Source of the DNA: DATJQA01 sp041169145
GTDB lineage: Bacteria; Patescibacteriota; Minisyncoccia; UBA6257; 2-01-FULL-56-20
NCBI GenBank assembly: GCA_041169145.1
Contig: JBEEJO010000007.1
Coordinates: 1 to 22,129, forward strand
Length of the DNA stretch: 22,129 bases
Direction of reading: 5' to 3'
Shown: one piece after another, positions 1 through 7,631 of the stretch
Position numbering within the stretch: the first letter of the stretch is position 1
How the letters are laid out: each line of letters opens with the position of its first letter
Program-made: the position numbers and the translations under genes
The notes under the pieces: model-generated
The model's input: only the letters and a program-made list of their open reading frames with translations
Databases searched by the model: none
What the model was told of the DNA's origin: nothing

Positions 1-113
1 TGGTTCGCATCTCCGGTCGCGACCTCCTCCGCAGGCGCTCCTGCGCGATTGAAGAACCAGAATCCGCCGACCAAGACGATCACGACGACGACTCCGATGA
101 GTATCTTATTCAT
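1..113 (-). CDS. N-terminal fragment of a membrane-anchored protein (cut by window edge)
   Basis: Reading leftwards from an ATG at 113, 37 codons are open to the window edge. The peptide begins MNKILIGVVVVIVLVGGFWF: one lysine, then a hydrophobic segment of about 18 residues, then a Gly/Ala/Pro/Glu-rich stretch (residues 23-37). This is a typical N-terminal anchor or uncleaved signal followed by an extracytoplasmic linker. No domain is visible in the part present, so no function is assigned. There is no Shine-Dalgarno sequence before the ATG. It lies 81 nt downstream of the ABC exporter genes on the same strand and could belong to the same transcript; a short hairpin at 175-188 lacks a T-tract and is not a convincing terminator. 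Confidence 0.6.
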   Translation of the reverse strand, partial: MNKILIGVVVVIVLVGGFWFFNRAGAPAEEVATGDAN

Positions 114-194
114 TGATGAAATGGGGTTGGTGGATGAAAATGCGACGTAAAAAGTGTTTCGTTAGTGTACTGCCCGACCAAATGGTCGTCTAGA

Positions 195-1883
195 TTAGTT
201 ATCCACACCGAATTCCATCCGTTGGAGCGAACGGGGCGGGAAACCCGCGAACACGCATATCCCGAGAAGAGACGCCGCCAAGAATTCCGCAAGAGGCACG
301 AGCGATGCGCCGCCCAGAACTTCGTAGAGCAAACCTGCCCCGAGCGCTCCATACGCAAGGCAGAGCACCGTAAGGCCGAGACCGGGCATGGAAGTGGAGA
401 GTATCTCGGGATCGTCCGTTTCAAAATTCGGAAAGAGCGCGCCGATCGCAAGTCCGAGCGCCGTAAGGAAAGCGATAGCAACGAATATGAGCGAAAAGAA
501 AAGTGCCGCCTCGGCAAGCGGGAGATCCAACACCGCGATATTCATCGCGGCAACACCGCCCCCGATAAGAAGGAACACTATGGCATAGAACATGAACTTC
601 GCTCTATAGACCCGTGCAAGATCAAGCGGCGCACTTGCGACGATCCATGCCGTTTTCCGCTCGATGCTGAATGCGGGGAACACGAACCGCAGAATGAATG
701 CGCTCATAAAATAGACGGCAACAACAACCTGGAGCGCTTCGAGGATATGGACCGCCTCTTCAAGGTTCACGCGATATTTCACCAGGCTGTGGCGAATGTA
801 TGCATTGAGACCCGCTTGCACCATCCATAAGAGCAACATGAATCCAAGCCACAGCGCGTTCCGCGGCGTCCGCACGAGGGTAAGCCACTCTTTTTCAAAG
901 AGCGCTCCGGTTTGCCCGGTGAAATATCTCGGGAACCGGACCGGATCCGAAACGTCCCGCAAAACGGCAGGCTCTGCATGGAATCTTCCCTCCTGTAACT
1001 TTTGCCATACCGGAAGATACCACCGGGAAAGAATGTAAAGCAGTACTCCCGCGGCAAGCACGGAACAAAGCAGGCGAAGAAACGGCACGACAGCCCCGGC
1101 GGGATCGCCCGCTTCATACGCGGCGAGCACTCCGGCGGCGAGATGCGAGGGAAACACGGCAAACTTTTCCCTGATGGCTTCGGTTCCCGCGAATGCCGCG
1201 TTCTCCGTGCGAGCCCGGAACAATTCCACGACATCCGTTGACGAAAGACGAACGGATACCCATGCGCCACCGACAACGAGCGCGAGGCTGCCGATGGCAA
1301 TGATCCATCCAAGCCGAACGAACGGCGCGCGCAATATCCATTCAATTGCCGCGAGCGCATAACTCACGATCATTAAGAAGATAACAGCGCACAGGACCGC
1401 GAACGCGACGAGAAGCGCGATGGCAGCGATGCTCAATGCCATTCCTGCACCGCTCAAGCCGAACGAATTCCGAATGGCAAAGAGCGCCGGCAGCGCGATA
1501 ATGAAGAATGGCCAGGCGGACGAAGCAAATGCACGCGCGGACACATAGAGCGGCACGATACCGAAACGCGGCGATGCGACGATCCACTGGTCCCGCTCAG
1601 CCCGGAAGAGGCCGAGAAGCGACGAGATGATACTGCTCACAAAGACCAAGGCAGTGACGATGAAGAGGAATAGTTCGGAGGAATACAGGAAGAGCGCTTC
1701 ACGCAGATAGGTATCCAGCGACATGAACATGAATCCGTTCAGAAAAAAACGGTATACGGCATAGCCCACGCCGAAAAAGACCAGCATGAACATTGCCGCC
1801 GTAAAAAGCCGCGCGAACGAATGGCGAGCAAAATATCTGCCGGTGCGGAAAAGATGATACCGAAGAATAGTGCCGAAGATCAT
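195..1883 (-). CDS. ABC-2 type exporter permease, about 562 aa
   Basis: A large polytopic membrane protein, with about twelve hydrophobic segments spread over the whole length (for example residues 28-48, 68-92, 125-145, 150-180, 190-212, 270-290 and several between 345 and 545). It starts with an ATG at 1883 that overlaps the stop of the ABC ATPase as ATGA, which indicates translational coupling and makes it the membrane partner of that ATPase. The size and even distribution of helices suggest two half-permeases in one chain, as in some ABC-2 exporters. There is no extracytoplasmic MacB-like domain. The substrate cannot be read from the sequence; drug, lipid or peptide export are all possible. 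The family call rests on topology and neighbour, not on a diagnostic motif. Confidence 0.8.
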   Translation of the reverse strand: MIFGTILRYHLFRTGRYFARHSFARLFTAAMFMLVFFGVGYAVYRFFLNGFMFMSLDTYLREALFLYSSELFLFIVTALVFVSSIISSLLGLFRAERDQWIVASPRFGIVPLYVSARAFASSAWPFFIIALPALFAIRNSFGLSGAGMALSIAAIALLVAFAVLCAVIFLMIVSYALAAIEWILRAPFVRLGWIIAIGSLALVVGGAWVSVRLSSTDVVELFRARTENAAFAGTEAIREKFAVFPSHLAAGVLAAYEAGDPAGAVVPFLRLLCSVLAAGVLLYILSRWYLPVWQKLQEGRFHAEPAVLRDVSDPVRFPRYFTGQTGALFEKEWLTLVRTPRNALWLGFMLLLWMVQAGLNAYIRHSLVKYRVNLEEAVHILEALQVVVAVYFMSAFILRFVFPAFSIERKTAWIVASAPLDLARVYRAKFMFYAIVFLLIGGGVAAMNIAVLDLPLAEAALFFSLIFVAIAFLTALGLAIGALFPNFETDDPEILSTSMPGLGLTVLCLAYGALGAGLLYEVLGGASLVPLAEFLAASLLGICVFAGFPPRSLQRMEFGVDN

Positions 1884-2605
1884 CGTTCAGCGAGCTTTCG
1901 ATAGACCGCGTCAAGCGGGGCCTTCGGGCCGAGCCGCGCCCGGCGGCGGAGCTCGCCCATCGTACCGATGGCAACGAGCGTTCCTTCTTTCAATATGCCG
2001 ATCCGTGCGGCGATCTCCTCCGCGACCGGAAGCGTGTGCGTCACCAGCAATACCGCGCCGCCGCGTTTCGCGAACGCAGAAAACTCCCGCTTTGCGATCT
2101 CGGCGCTCGTCGGGTCAAGCCCGACGATCGGTTCATCGATGAGCAGCAGTTTCGGCTTGTGGAGCAGCGCCGCGAGAATGGCGAATTTCTGCTTGTTCCC
2201 CCGGGAATAATCCTCAAAATATTCCTGCTCCAATCCGGCGAGGCGGAACGTCGTAAGGAGTTTCCGAATTCGCATGAGCCGTTCGCGCTCCGGGACGCCG
2301 TACAGAGCGCCGGTGAAATGCAGGAATTCTTCTCCCGTCATCGCGGCCCAAACCGCCGGCTCGTCGGGAATGTAACCGACAACGGACTTCGTCGCCACGG
2401 GATCTTTCGTAACGCTCCTCCCGAAGATCTGGATATCGCCGCTCGTCGGATGAAGAAGCCCGGCGATAAGCTTAACCATAGTCGTCTTGCCGGAACCGTT
2501 CGGCCCAATGAGCGCGAATATTTCTCCCGGCCGCACTTCAAAGCTCACATCCTTCACGGCGATCTTCTGTCCGAAGCGTTTTGTGATTCCCTGAACCAAG
2601 AGCAT
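1880..2605 (-). CDS. ABC transporter ATPase, ABC-2 exporter type
   Basis: 241 residues. Walker A GPNGSGKT is at 34-41, Walker B LLLIDEP at 153-159 and the switch histidine is H190. The signature motif is YSRGNKQK (133-140) instead of LSGGQ, and the Q-loop position reads YIPDEP with Asp (D81). Such changes are familiar in ATPases of ABC-2 exporters (NatA/CcmA/EcsA-like). It energises the permease encoded directly downstream, with a 4-nt ATGA overlap. I chose the ATG at 2605: the reading frame extends six codons further to a TTG, but that extension overlaps a TATACT -10 box ending 6 nt before the ATG, so a leaderless start at 2605 is more likely. It is divergent from the M23 peptidase gene. Confidence 0.9.
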   Translation of the reverse strand: MLLVQGITKRFGQKIAVKDVSFEVRPGEIFALIGPNGSGKTTMVKLIAGLLHPTSGDIQIFGRSVTKDPVATKSVVGYIPDEPAVWAAMTGEEFLHFTGALYGVPERERLMRIRKLLTTFRLAGLEQEYFEDYSRGNKQKFAILAALLHKPKLLLIDEPIVGLDPTSAEIAKREFSAFAKRGGAVLLVTHTLPVAEEIAARIGILKEGTLVAIGTMGELRRRARLGPKAPLDAVYRKLAER

Positions 2606-2611
2606 GCGTTC

Positions 2612-2640
2612 AGTATATAGCAAAACGGCACGCGTAAGAA
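2612..2640 (-). promoter_or_regulatory. Promoter of the ABC-2 exporter genes, giving a leaderless mRNA
   Basis: On the minus strand a TATACT box (2612-2617) lies 6 nt before the ATG at 2605, and a weak TTCTTA -35 (2635-2640) is exactly 17 nt further upstream. Transcription would start at or next to the start codon. The -10 is clear; the -35 is weak. Confidence 0.5.
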
Positions 2641-2654
2641 TGGCGCGCGAAATA

Positions 2655-2671
2655 TGTCATACTGAATGACA
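2655..2671 (+). promoter_or_regulatory. Inverted repeat over a -10-like box before the M23 peptidase gene
   Basis: TGTCAT (2655-2660) and ATGACA (2666-2671) form a perfect 6-bp inverted repeat around ACTGA. A -10-like CATACT (2658-2663) overlaps its left arm. The repeat ends 4 nt before the ATG at 2676. A repressor site is possible; a chance hairpin is the alternative. No good -35 is visible. Confidence 0.3.
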
Positions 2672-2675
2672 CGAT

Positions 2676-3551
2676 ATGAAACGTATTGCCTATTTACTCG
2701 TCGTTCTGGCCTGGGCGCCCGCCGCGCTCTCGGCCACTGGTGGTGAACCGAGCCGAATTACGCCGGCGGTTTCCGTAACGCCCGAATCCCCGCTCCAGGG
2801 CGAACCGGTGATGATAGCCATCGCAACTCCCGGACCGCTCGCGGAAGCGATCTTCGACGGTATGCCGCTTCGCACCGTTCCCTACGAAGGCGAACGGCGA
2901 ATCTTCATCGGCATTGATATCAATAAAAAACCCGGCGCGTATCCCCTACGGCTTGTTTTTCCGAATGGCGAAACCGTCGAACGGACCATCATCGTGCGTG
3001 CGCGCGAACGATATGAAGCGCCACTCGGCATTCCGGAAAAACTTGGGGGTAACACAACGGAAGCGGCCCAGCAGATCGTGAGCTCGCTCGCGTCGGAGAA
3101 TGCCGTCCTCGCGGGATTATGGACGAATCCCCGCGCGCTCTGGTCCGAATCGTTCCAACCGCCGCTCCGCACGGAGCTTGTCGTCACGGACCCCTACGGA
3201 TACGACCGGGACACGGTGGGCACCGTCATCACGCATAAAGGAACGGATTTTCGCGCGGAAGAAGGCACGCGCGTCCGCGCGATGAATCGCGGCGTCGTAC
3301 GGCTTGCACGCACATTTTCGACATACGGCAAAACCATCGTCGTGGACCACGGCCTCGGTCTCCAGACGTTTTACATGCACCTCTCCCAAATCCGCGTCCA
3401 CGTCGGCCAGCTTGTCGTTCCGGGACAAGTCCTGGGCCTCTCGGGACAGACGGGGTACGCCGAAAGCCCGCATCTCCACATAAGCGTCCGCATGAATGGC
3501 ACATCAATCGACCCCGCGAAATTTTTGGAGCTGTTCGGTGTGCGATTGTGA
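2676..3551 (+). CDS. Secreted M23 family metallopeptidase (peptidoglycan hydrolase)
   Basis: 291 residues. Residues 1-20 are a signal peptide (MKRIAYLL.., hydrophobic core, ALSA cleavage site). Residues 30-110 look like a beta-rich domain (a PGAYPLRLVF..GETVERTI pattern, as in Ig-like or 'G5/YkuD-adjacent' modules; exact family unknown). The C-terminal half is an M23 (LytM) endopeptidase domain with zinc ligands H187 and D191 in HKGTDF and H268 in HLH (266-268), plus H235 in the YMHLS segment. All expected metal and catalytic residues are present, so it should be an active enzyme cleaving peptide cross-links in peptidoglycan outside the cytoplasmic membrane. It is transcribed alone, divergent from the ABC-2 exporter and convergent with the pilus ATPase gene (16 nt apart), with no obvious terminator between them. 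Confidence 0.9.
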   Translation: MKRIAYLLVVLAWAPAALSATGGEPSRITPAVSVTPESPLQGEPVMIAIATPGPLAEAIFDGMPLRTVPYEGERRIFIGIDINKKPGAYPLRLVFPNGETVERTIIVRARERYEAPLGIPEKLGGNTTEAAQQIVSSLASENAVLAGLWTNPRALWSESFQPPLRTELVVTDPYGYDRDTVGTVITHKGTDFRAEEGTRVRAMNRGVVRLARTFSTYGKTIVVDHGLGLQTFYMHLSQIRVHVGQLVVPGQVLGLSGQTGYAESPHLHISVRMNGTSIDPAKFLELFGVRL

Positions 3552-3567
3552 CTTAAGAACTTCCTCC

Positions 3568-4812
3568 CTACACGAACCGTGCGGCCTCCTCCGCGGTCGT
3601 AATACCCGCGAGTATCCTCTCCCGCGCGGACTGGCGGAGCGTCTTCATCTTGTCCGAACCTTCGCCATAGCTCTGCAACGCCGTGATTGGCGCTTTTTCC
3701 AAAATAAGCGACCGCATTCCCTCGTCGAATTCCATAACTTCAATGATGGATGTCCGGCCGAGATACCCGGTGTTATTGCACGCATTGCATCCAGCTCCTT
3801 TCGTGAACTCTCCCTGCTCGAACCCGAAATATTTCATGAGCGAAGATTCCGGCGTATAGGCCGTCCGGCACGAATCGCAGATCTTCCGGATAAGCCGCTT
3901 GGAAATGACGCCATTGATGCCGTACGCGATCAGGCTCCGCTCAATGTTCATATCCAACAGACGCGCGATGGTGCCGATGCTGCTGTTCGCGTGCACCGTG
4001 GAGAACACCAGGCGTCCGACAAGCGACGCGCGAACGGCGTATTCGGCAGTTTCCGGATCGCGGATCTCGCCGATCATGATGACATCGGGGTCCTGGCGAA
4101 GAATGGATTTCATACCGACCGCAAACGTGAGTCCTTGCTCCGGGACAATTTGCACTTGGCGCATCCCGTCGAACCGATATTCAACCGGGTCCTCAAGCGT
4201 AATGATATTCTTCTCGTGCGAGTTGATTTCCTGCAATATGGAATACAACAACGTTGTCTTCCCGGAACCCGAGGGTCCCGTCACAAGCACCATGCCGTAG
4301 TTCTTCGCGAAGAGCGCACGGCAACGCGCCAGCGTATCGGCATCGAATTCGGAGTTCTCCAGGGAGATGAGCAGCTCGGAACGATTCAAGACGCGCAAAA
4401 CGATCGCCTCGCCCGAGACGGTCATGAATACGGAGATGCGCGCGCTCAGGGCCTGCTCTTGTTTCGGTCCCGCTTTCTGGTCCCCACCGCTTCCGTCGGC
4501 GCGCTTCGGCACGGATACGATGATATCGAAACGGCCGTCTTGCGGTATCGCATGATTCGAAATATCCAGATTCGCCAGCACCTTCAGGCGGTTGATGAAT
4601 GGCTCTATCTTGTACGTCGGGAGAAGCCAGCGGTCCTGCAGGATGCCGTCGACGCGAAAACGCACGCGGACCTTGTCGTCCCCGTACGGATCAAAATGAA
4701 TATCCGAAGCGCGATCGCGAAATGCACTGCCGAGAACGGTGTTCGCAAGTTCTTCGGCGCTTGCCATCTCGTCGTGTCCCGCTGGCACTATCGGTTCGTC
4801 CCCTGCTGCCAT
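3568..4812 (-). CDS. pilB: Type IV pilus / type II secretion assembly ATPase (PilB/GspE family)
   Basis: 414 residues from the ATG at 4812. Hexameric ATPase that powers pilin polymerisation at the inner face of the membrane. Visible motifs: Walker A GPSGSGKT (179-186), Asp box ITLEDPVE (204-211), Walker B DVIMIGEIRD (243-252), His box STVHANSS (271-278) and a four-cysteine zinc module (C312, C315, C342, C345) typical of PilB/GspE and absent from PilT. The protein is shorter than classical PilB (about 560 aa): the N-terminal MshEN/T2SSE_N region is missing and only about 35 residues precede the catalytic N2 domain. The frame remains open upstream to 5016, but a TATAAT box 6 nt before 4812 and the riboswitch on the other strand argue for the start given. 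A Gly/Lys/Gln-rich insertion occupies residues 104-120. No other pilus genes are nearby. Confidence 0.88.
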   Translation of the reverse strand: MAAGDEPIVPAGHDEMASAEELANTVLGSAFRDRASDIHFDPYGDDKVRVRFRVDGILQDRWLLPTYKIEPFINRLKVLANLDISNHAIPQDGRFDIIVSVPKRADGSGGDQKAGPKQEQALSARISVFMTVSGEAIVLRVLNRSELLISLENSEFDADTLARCRALFAKNYGMVLVTGPSGSGKTTLLYSILQEINSHEKNIITLEDPVEYRFDGMRQVQIVPEQGLTFAVGMKSILRQDPDVIMIGEIRDPETAEYAVRASLVGRLVFSTVHANSSIGTIARLLDMNIERSLIAYGINGVISKRLIRKICDSCRTAYTPESSLMKYFGFEQGEFTKGAGCNACNNTGYLGRTSIIEVMEFDEGMRSLILEKAPITALQSYGEGSDKMKTLRQSARERILAGITTAEEAARFV

Positions 4813-4818
4813 AGGACC

Positions 4819-4824
4819 ATTATA
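4819..4824 (-). promoter_or_regulatory. Consensus -10 box of the pilus ATPase gene
   Basis: A perfect TATAAT on the minus strand, 6 nt before the ATG at 4812, so the mRNA would be leaderless. A TTGACG element (minus strand, 4839-4844) is upstream but at a short spacing of 14 nt, so its role as the -35 is uncertain. Confidence 0.5.
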
Positions 4825-4907
4825 CACTCTCGGCACCACGTCAACGTACGGGAACCGAATAAGCCCCCCTACCAAGCCGGCAGCCGTATTCGAAGAACGA
4901 ATGCGAT

Positions 4908-4936
4908 TTGCTTCCCGTTCACGTATACGATACAGT
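4908..4936 (+). promoter_or_regulatory. Promoter of the cobalamin riboswitch transcript
   Basis: TTGCTT (4908-4913), 17-nt spacer, TACAGT (4931-4936). Transcription would begin near 4943, just before the aptamer. An 8-bp hairpin (4885-4892 with 4898-4905, loop AAGAA, one GT pair) sits directly upstream of the -35 and might be an operator or be incidental. Confidence 0.5.
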
Positions 4937-4942
4937 TGCTGC

Positions 4943-5070
4943 AAGCGGTTGTACGGTGAAGCCGGTGTAAATCCGGCGCTGTCGCGCAACGGTAAGCTCC
5001 GAACGTTTTGGAGCAAGCCCGATCCCGTACATGCGAGTCATTTCCGGACTCCCGCATGCCCGCGTCAGGC
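4943..5070 (+). ncRNA. Cobalamin (B12) riboswitch aptamer
   Basis: The core matches the known cobalamin riboswitch consensus: GGTGTAAATCCGGCGCTG (4964-4981), then TCGCGCAACGGTAAG (4982-4996), then the B12-box element AAGCCCGAT (5015-5023). Supporting helices are visible: GTACGG (4951-4956) pairs with CCGTAC (5025-5030) to close the core; GCCGG (4961-4965) pairs with CCGGC (4973-4977); CTCC (4997-5000) pairs with GGAG (5010-5013). A distal hairpin CATGCG-AGTC / GACT-CC-CGCATG (5030-5058) has the place of P13, whose loop normally docks onto the core. The core is short, like the compact class II type. It sits directly before an intrinsic terminator and the S-component gene, so a transcription-attenuation OFF switch for a B12 uptake gene is inferred. 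Boundaries are approximate. Confidence 0.88.
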
Positions 5071-5080
5071 GTCGTGAAAA

Positions 5081-5105
5081 ACCTGCCTGTGGGCAGGTCG
5101 TTTTT
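5081..5105 (+). terminator. Riboswitch expression-platform terminator
   Basis: ACCTGCC (5081-5087) and GGCAGGT (5092-5098) form a perfect 7-bp stem with a TGTG loop, followed by CG and TTTTT (5101-5105). A CAGGC at 5066-5070 can pair with GCCTG (5085-5089) and so could act as an antiterminator arm. It lies between the aptamer and the ATG at 5132. Confidence 0.8.
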
Positions 5106-5131
5106 ATTATGAATCACACCATACATCACCC

Positions 5132-5680
5132 ATGACAAACGTCATACGCATAAAGACCGACGGAATAAAGTTCGTACTCGGATGGCTCACCGTTCTTGCG
5201 ATCCGCCTCGTTCCGTTCCGCCCGCCGAATGTCGAACCGATGTTCGCGGTCGTTATGCCGTTCTCAAAACACTACAACGCCTGGGGGTCGTTCGCCTTCG
5301 GTGTTCTTGGCATCACCGCATTTGACCTTATGACCGGAACCATCGGCATGTGGACGCTCATCACTGCGGCCGCGTACGGACTCCTCGGAGCGTATGCGGC
5401 ATGGTTCTTCCGAGATCGCGGGGCGACGGTCAAGAATTTCTTGGTCTGCGGCATAGTCGGAACGGTGCTGTACGATGCCGTAACGGGCCTCTCCATCGGA
5501 CCGATATTCTTCGGACAGTCGATCACGGAAGCGTTCGTCGGACAGATCCCGTTCACGCTCATGCATGTTGCCGGAACAGCCGCATTCTCGGTCGTCCTGA
5601 GTCCGGCGGCATACCGATGGATCGTCACGAACCCCGCACTGACCATTCCGGTCGGCGCACGTGTCGCCCGCGCATCATAG
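5132..5680 (+). CDS. ECF transporter S component-like membrane protein, probable cobalamin uptake
   Basis: 182 residues with about six hydrophobic segments (roughly 14-28, 35-46, 52-68, 74-92, 103-121, 139-160). The sequence RLVPFRPPNVEPMFAVVMPF near the first helices followed by FDLMTGTIGMWTLITAAAYG is the pattern I recognise from small ECF-type S components, which bind a vitamin and deliver it to a shared EcfAAT energising module. The gene follows a cobalamin riboswitch and its terminator, which makes B12 or a precursor the likely substrate. No Ecf ATPase or T component is in the window, so the module would be encoded elsewhere, or the protein works alone. No Shine-Dalgarno sequence precedes the ATG. 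It converges on the MacB-like permease gene with only 7 nt between stops. Family assignment is from pattern recognition; substrate is inferred from the riboswitch. Confidence 0.8.
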   Translation: MTNVIRIKTDGIKFVLGWLTVLAIRLVPFRPPNVEPMFAVVMPFSKHYNAWGSFAFGVLGITAFDLMTGTIGMWTLITAAAYGLLGAYAAWFFRDRGATVKNFLVCGIVGTVLYDAVTGLSIGPIFFGQSITEAFVGQIPFTLMHVAGTAAFSVVLSPAAYRWIVTNPALTIPVGARVARAS

Positions 5681-5687
5681 CGAGCGT

Positions 5688-6911
5688 TTATTCGTATCGA
5701 AGCGCGTCAATGGGATTCAGCCGCGCCGCCCTTCGTGCGGGATACCACCCGAACACGATGCCGATCGCGGCGGAAACGCCGACCGCAAGCGCAATGGACT
5801 GTAGTGAAATGGTCGTGGTAAGTCCGCCGAAGCGCGACACAAGCCATGCGAGCGCCCACCCGAGACCGATACCGAAAAGACCCCCGAGGAACGTCAGCAT
5901 TACGGATTCCGCCAAGAACTGAGTGCTGATATCCCGGCGCTTCGCGCCGATGGCTTTCCGGAGCCCTATCTCGCGCGTACGCTCCGTGACGGTCGTGAGC
6001 ATCATATTCATGATGCCGATACCGCCGACAAGCAGCGATATGCCGGCGATGGCGCCCAAAAGAAGCGTAAATGTTCCCGTAACGGACGCCGCGGTCGCCA
6101 CGATGTCCGCTTGGTTTAGGATATTGAAGTCGGCGAGTGTCGTATCTTTGATGTTGTGCCGCTCCAGAAGAAGCGTAGTGATATCCGCCTGGACCGTGCT
6201 CATCACGTCCGCGCTCTCGGTCTGGACGTTCACGCTCGTCACGTATTCATCACCCGAAAGAAACCGCTGGGCGGTCGTGAGCGGGATGAACACGATGTCG
6301 TCCTGATTTAAAAATCCCGTGCCGCCTTTTGACTTCGTGATGCCGATCACCATGAAATCGACCTTATTGATGCGGATATTTTGCCCGATCGCCGTCGTGC
6401 TCGTGCCAAAAAGATCGTCGCGCGTCGTCGGACCGAGGATCGCGACTTTCGCGGCGCTCCGAAGATGCTGATCGGCGATGAAACCGCCCTCTTCCACCTC
6501 AACATTCCGTACTGCCGGATAATCCGGCACGGTGCCGATAACCTGCGTATTCGTGTTCGTACCGCGCGCCGTTACTTGGTACCGACGGGATATCTCAGGT
6601 GCGACAGCCTGGATGCCAGTGACCTCGTTCGCGATGGCATCCGCGTCGCCGCGCGTCAGGGTCTGCGCCGAACCGCGCCCGGCGGAAACCTGGACGCCGG
6701 GACCGCGTTGAGCACCCGGAGAGACGATGAGTAGATTCGATCCGATGGAGCGGATATTGGACTCAATGGAACTCTGCGCGCCTTGGCCGATCGAAACCAT
6801 CGCGATGACCGAACCGATACCGATAACGATACCGAGGATCGTAAGCCCGGAACGCACTTTGTTCACCGTGAGCGAGGAATATGTTTCTTGCGCGATATCT
6901 CCTAATCTCAT
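5688..6911 (-). CDS. MacB-like ABC exporter permease (FtsX/MacB_PCD type)
   Basis: 407 residues with the usual four-helix arrangement of MacB/LolC-type permeases lacking a fused ATPase: one transmembrane segment near residues 22-42, a large extracytoplasmic MacB_PCD domain (about 45-270), then three segments near 275-305, 330-352 and 375-395. The conserved stretch GGIGIMNMMLTTVTERTREIGLRKAIGA before the third helix pair is the FtsX signature region that contacts the ATPase, and the protein ends in the common NPIDALRYE motif. It is complete. It starts 4 nt inside the ATPase gene (ATGA overlap) and forms one operon with that ATPase and the fusion protein upstream. The substrate is unknown; members export macrolides, peptides or lipoproteins. 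Confidence 0.9.
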   Translation of the reverse strand: MRLGDIAQETYSSLTVNKVRSGLTILGIVIGIGSVIAMVSIGQGAQSSIESNIRSIGSNLLIVSPGAQRGPGVQVSAGRGSAQTLTRGDADAIANEVTGIQAVAPEISRRYQVTARGTNTNTQVIGTVPDYPAVRNVEVEEGGFIADQHLRSAAKVAILGPTTRDDLFGTSTTAIGQNIRINKVDFMVIGITKSKGGTGFLNQDDIVFIPLTTAQRFLSGDEYVTSVNVQTESADVMSTVQADITTLLLERHNIKDTTLADFNILNQADIVATAASVTGTFTLLLGAIAGISLLVGGIGIMNMMLTTVTERTREIGLRKAIGAKRRDISTQFLAESVMLTFLGGLFGIGLGWALAWLVSRFGGLTTTISLQSIALAVGVSAAIGIVFGWYPARRAARLNPIDALRYE

Positions 6912-7621
6912 ATGGCGTGGTTCTGCACGATGATTTTCCGCGGGTTCTTTTTGTCCTCAAGCACCTCACCATCCTGAATGTGAATGATGCGATCCGCGTG
7001 CTCGGCGACATAGAGCTCGTGCGTGATGAGCACGATGGTATGCTTGCCGCTTCGGTTCAACTCTTGGAACGTACCGAGGACGATCTCTCCGGTCTTCGTG
7101 TCCAAATTTCCGGTCGGCTCGTCTGCGAGCACCATACTGGGGTCGTTCACGAGCGCTCGAGCGATCGCGACGCGCTGCATCTGCCCGCCGGATAGCTGGT
7201 TTGACAGATGGTGCCAGCGGTCCTCGGGCATGCCGGAGGCGCGAAGCGCCCCAGCCGCACGCTTTTCACGCTCATCGGGCGGCGCTCCGGCATAGACAAG
7301 CGGAAGGGCAACATTCCGCAGAACGGTCGCGCGCGGGAGAAGGTTGAACGATTGGAACACGAATCCGATCTTTTCGTGGCGAATATCGGCGAGCGCGTCG
7401 TCTGAAAGCTCGCTGACCTTGTGGCCATCAAGGATATAATCTCCCGACGTCGGCGTATCCAAGCACCCAAGAATGTGCATGAGCGTTGATTTTCCGGAAC
7501 CCGACGGACCCATAATGGCGATGAATTCGCCGTCGCGGATCGTGAACGAAACGTCCTTCAGGGCGGTGGTCTGAACGTCGCCGTGAACATACGTCTTCGT
7601 GATGTGATGACATTCGATCAT
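6908..7621 (-). CDS. MacB/LolD-like ABC transporter ATPase
   Basis: 237 residues from the ATG at 7621. Walker A GPSGSGKST (38-46), Q-loop Q90 in FVFQSFNLLPR, signature LSGGQ (143-147), Walker B VLADEPTGNLD (164-174) and switch H201 are all canonical. The FVFQSFNLLPR and ADEPTGNLD phrases are characteristic of the LolD/MacB/FtsE group that partners FtsX-type permeases. The frame is open 13 codons further upstream, but that would run into the fusion-protein gene; the ATG at 7621 gives a 10-nt gap after the upstream stop and puts the usual M-I-x-C-x-x-I-T-K-x-Y start in place. It has a short basic C-terminal tail. It should provide the motor for the permease encoded next to it. Confidence 0.92.
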   Translation of the reverse strand: MIECHHITKTYVHGDVQTTALKDVSFTIRDGEFIAIMGPSGSGKSTLMHILGCLDTPTSGDYILDGHKVSELSDDALADIRHEKIGFVFQSFNLLPRATVLRNVALPLVYAGAPPDEREKRAAGALRASGMPEDRWHHLSNQLSGGQMQRVAIARALVNDPSMVLADEPTGNLDTKTGEIVLGTFQELNRSGKHTIVLITHELYVAEHADRIIHIQDGEVLEDKKNPRKIIVQNHAI

Positions 7622-7631
7622 ATCGGCACGC

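Noticed and set aside
165..830. Plus-strand open frame of 221 codons opposite the ABC-2 permease
   Set aside because: Low-hydrophobicity, charge-rich translation typical of antisense to a membrane protein; no start signal.
3496..4959. Long plus-strand open frame (487 codons) opposite the pilus ATPase gene
   Set aside because: It is the antisense shadow of a gene with clear Walker, Asp, His and zinc motifs; its translation is rich in Arg/His and has no domain, and it runs into the riboswitch promoter.
4813..5016. 68-codon upstream extension of the pilus ATPase
   Set aside because: It would be the reverse strand of the riboswitch, has no similarity to the expected N-terminal domain, and a perfect TATAAT lies 6 nt before the internal ATG.
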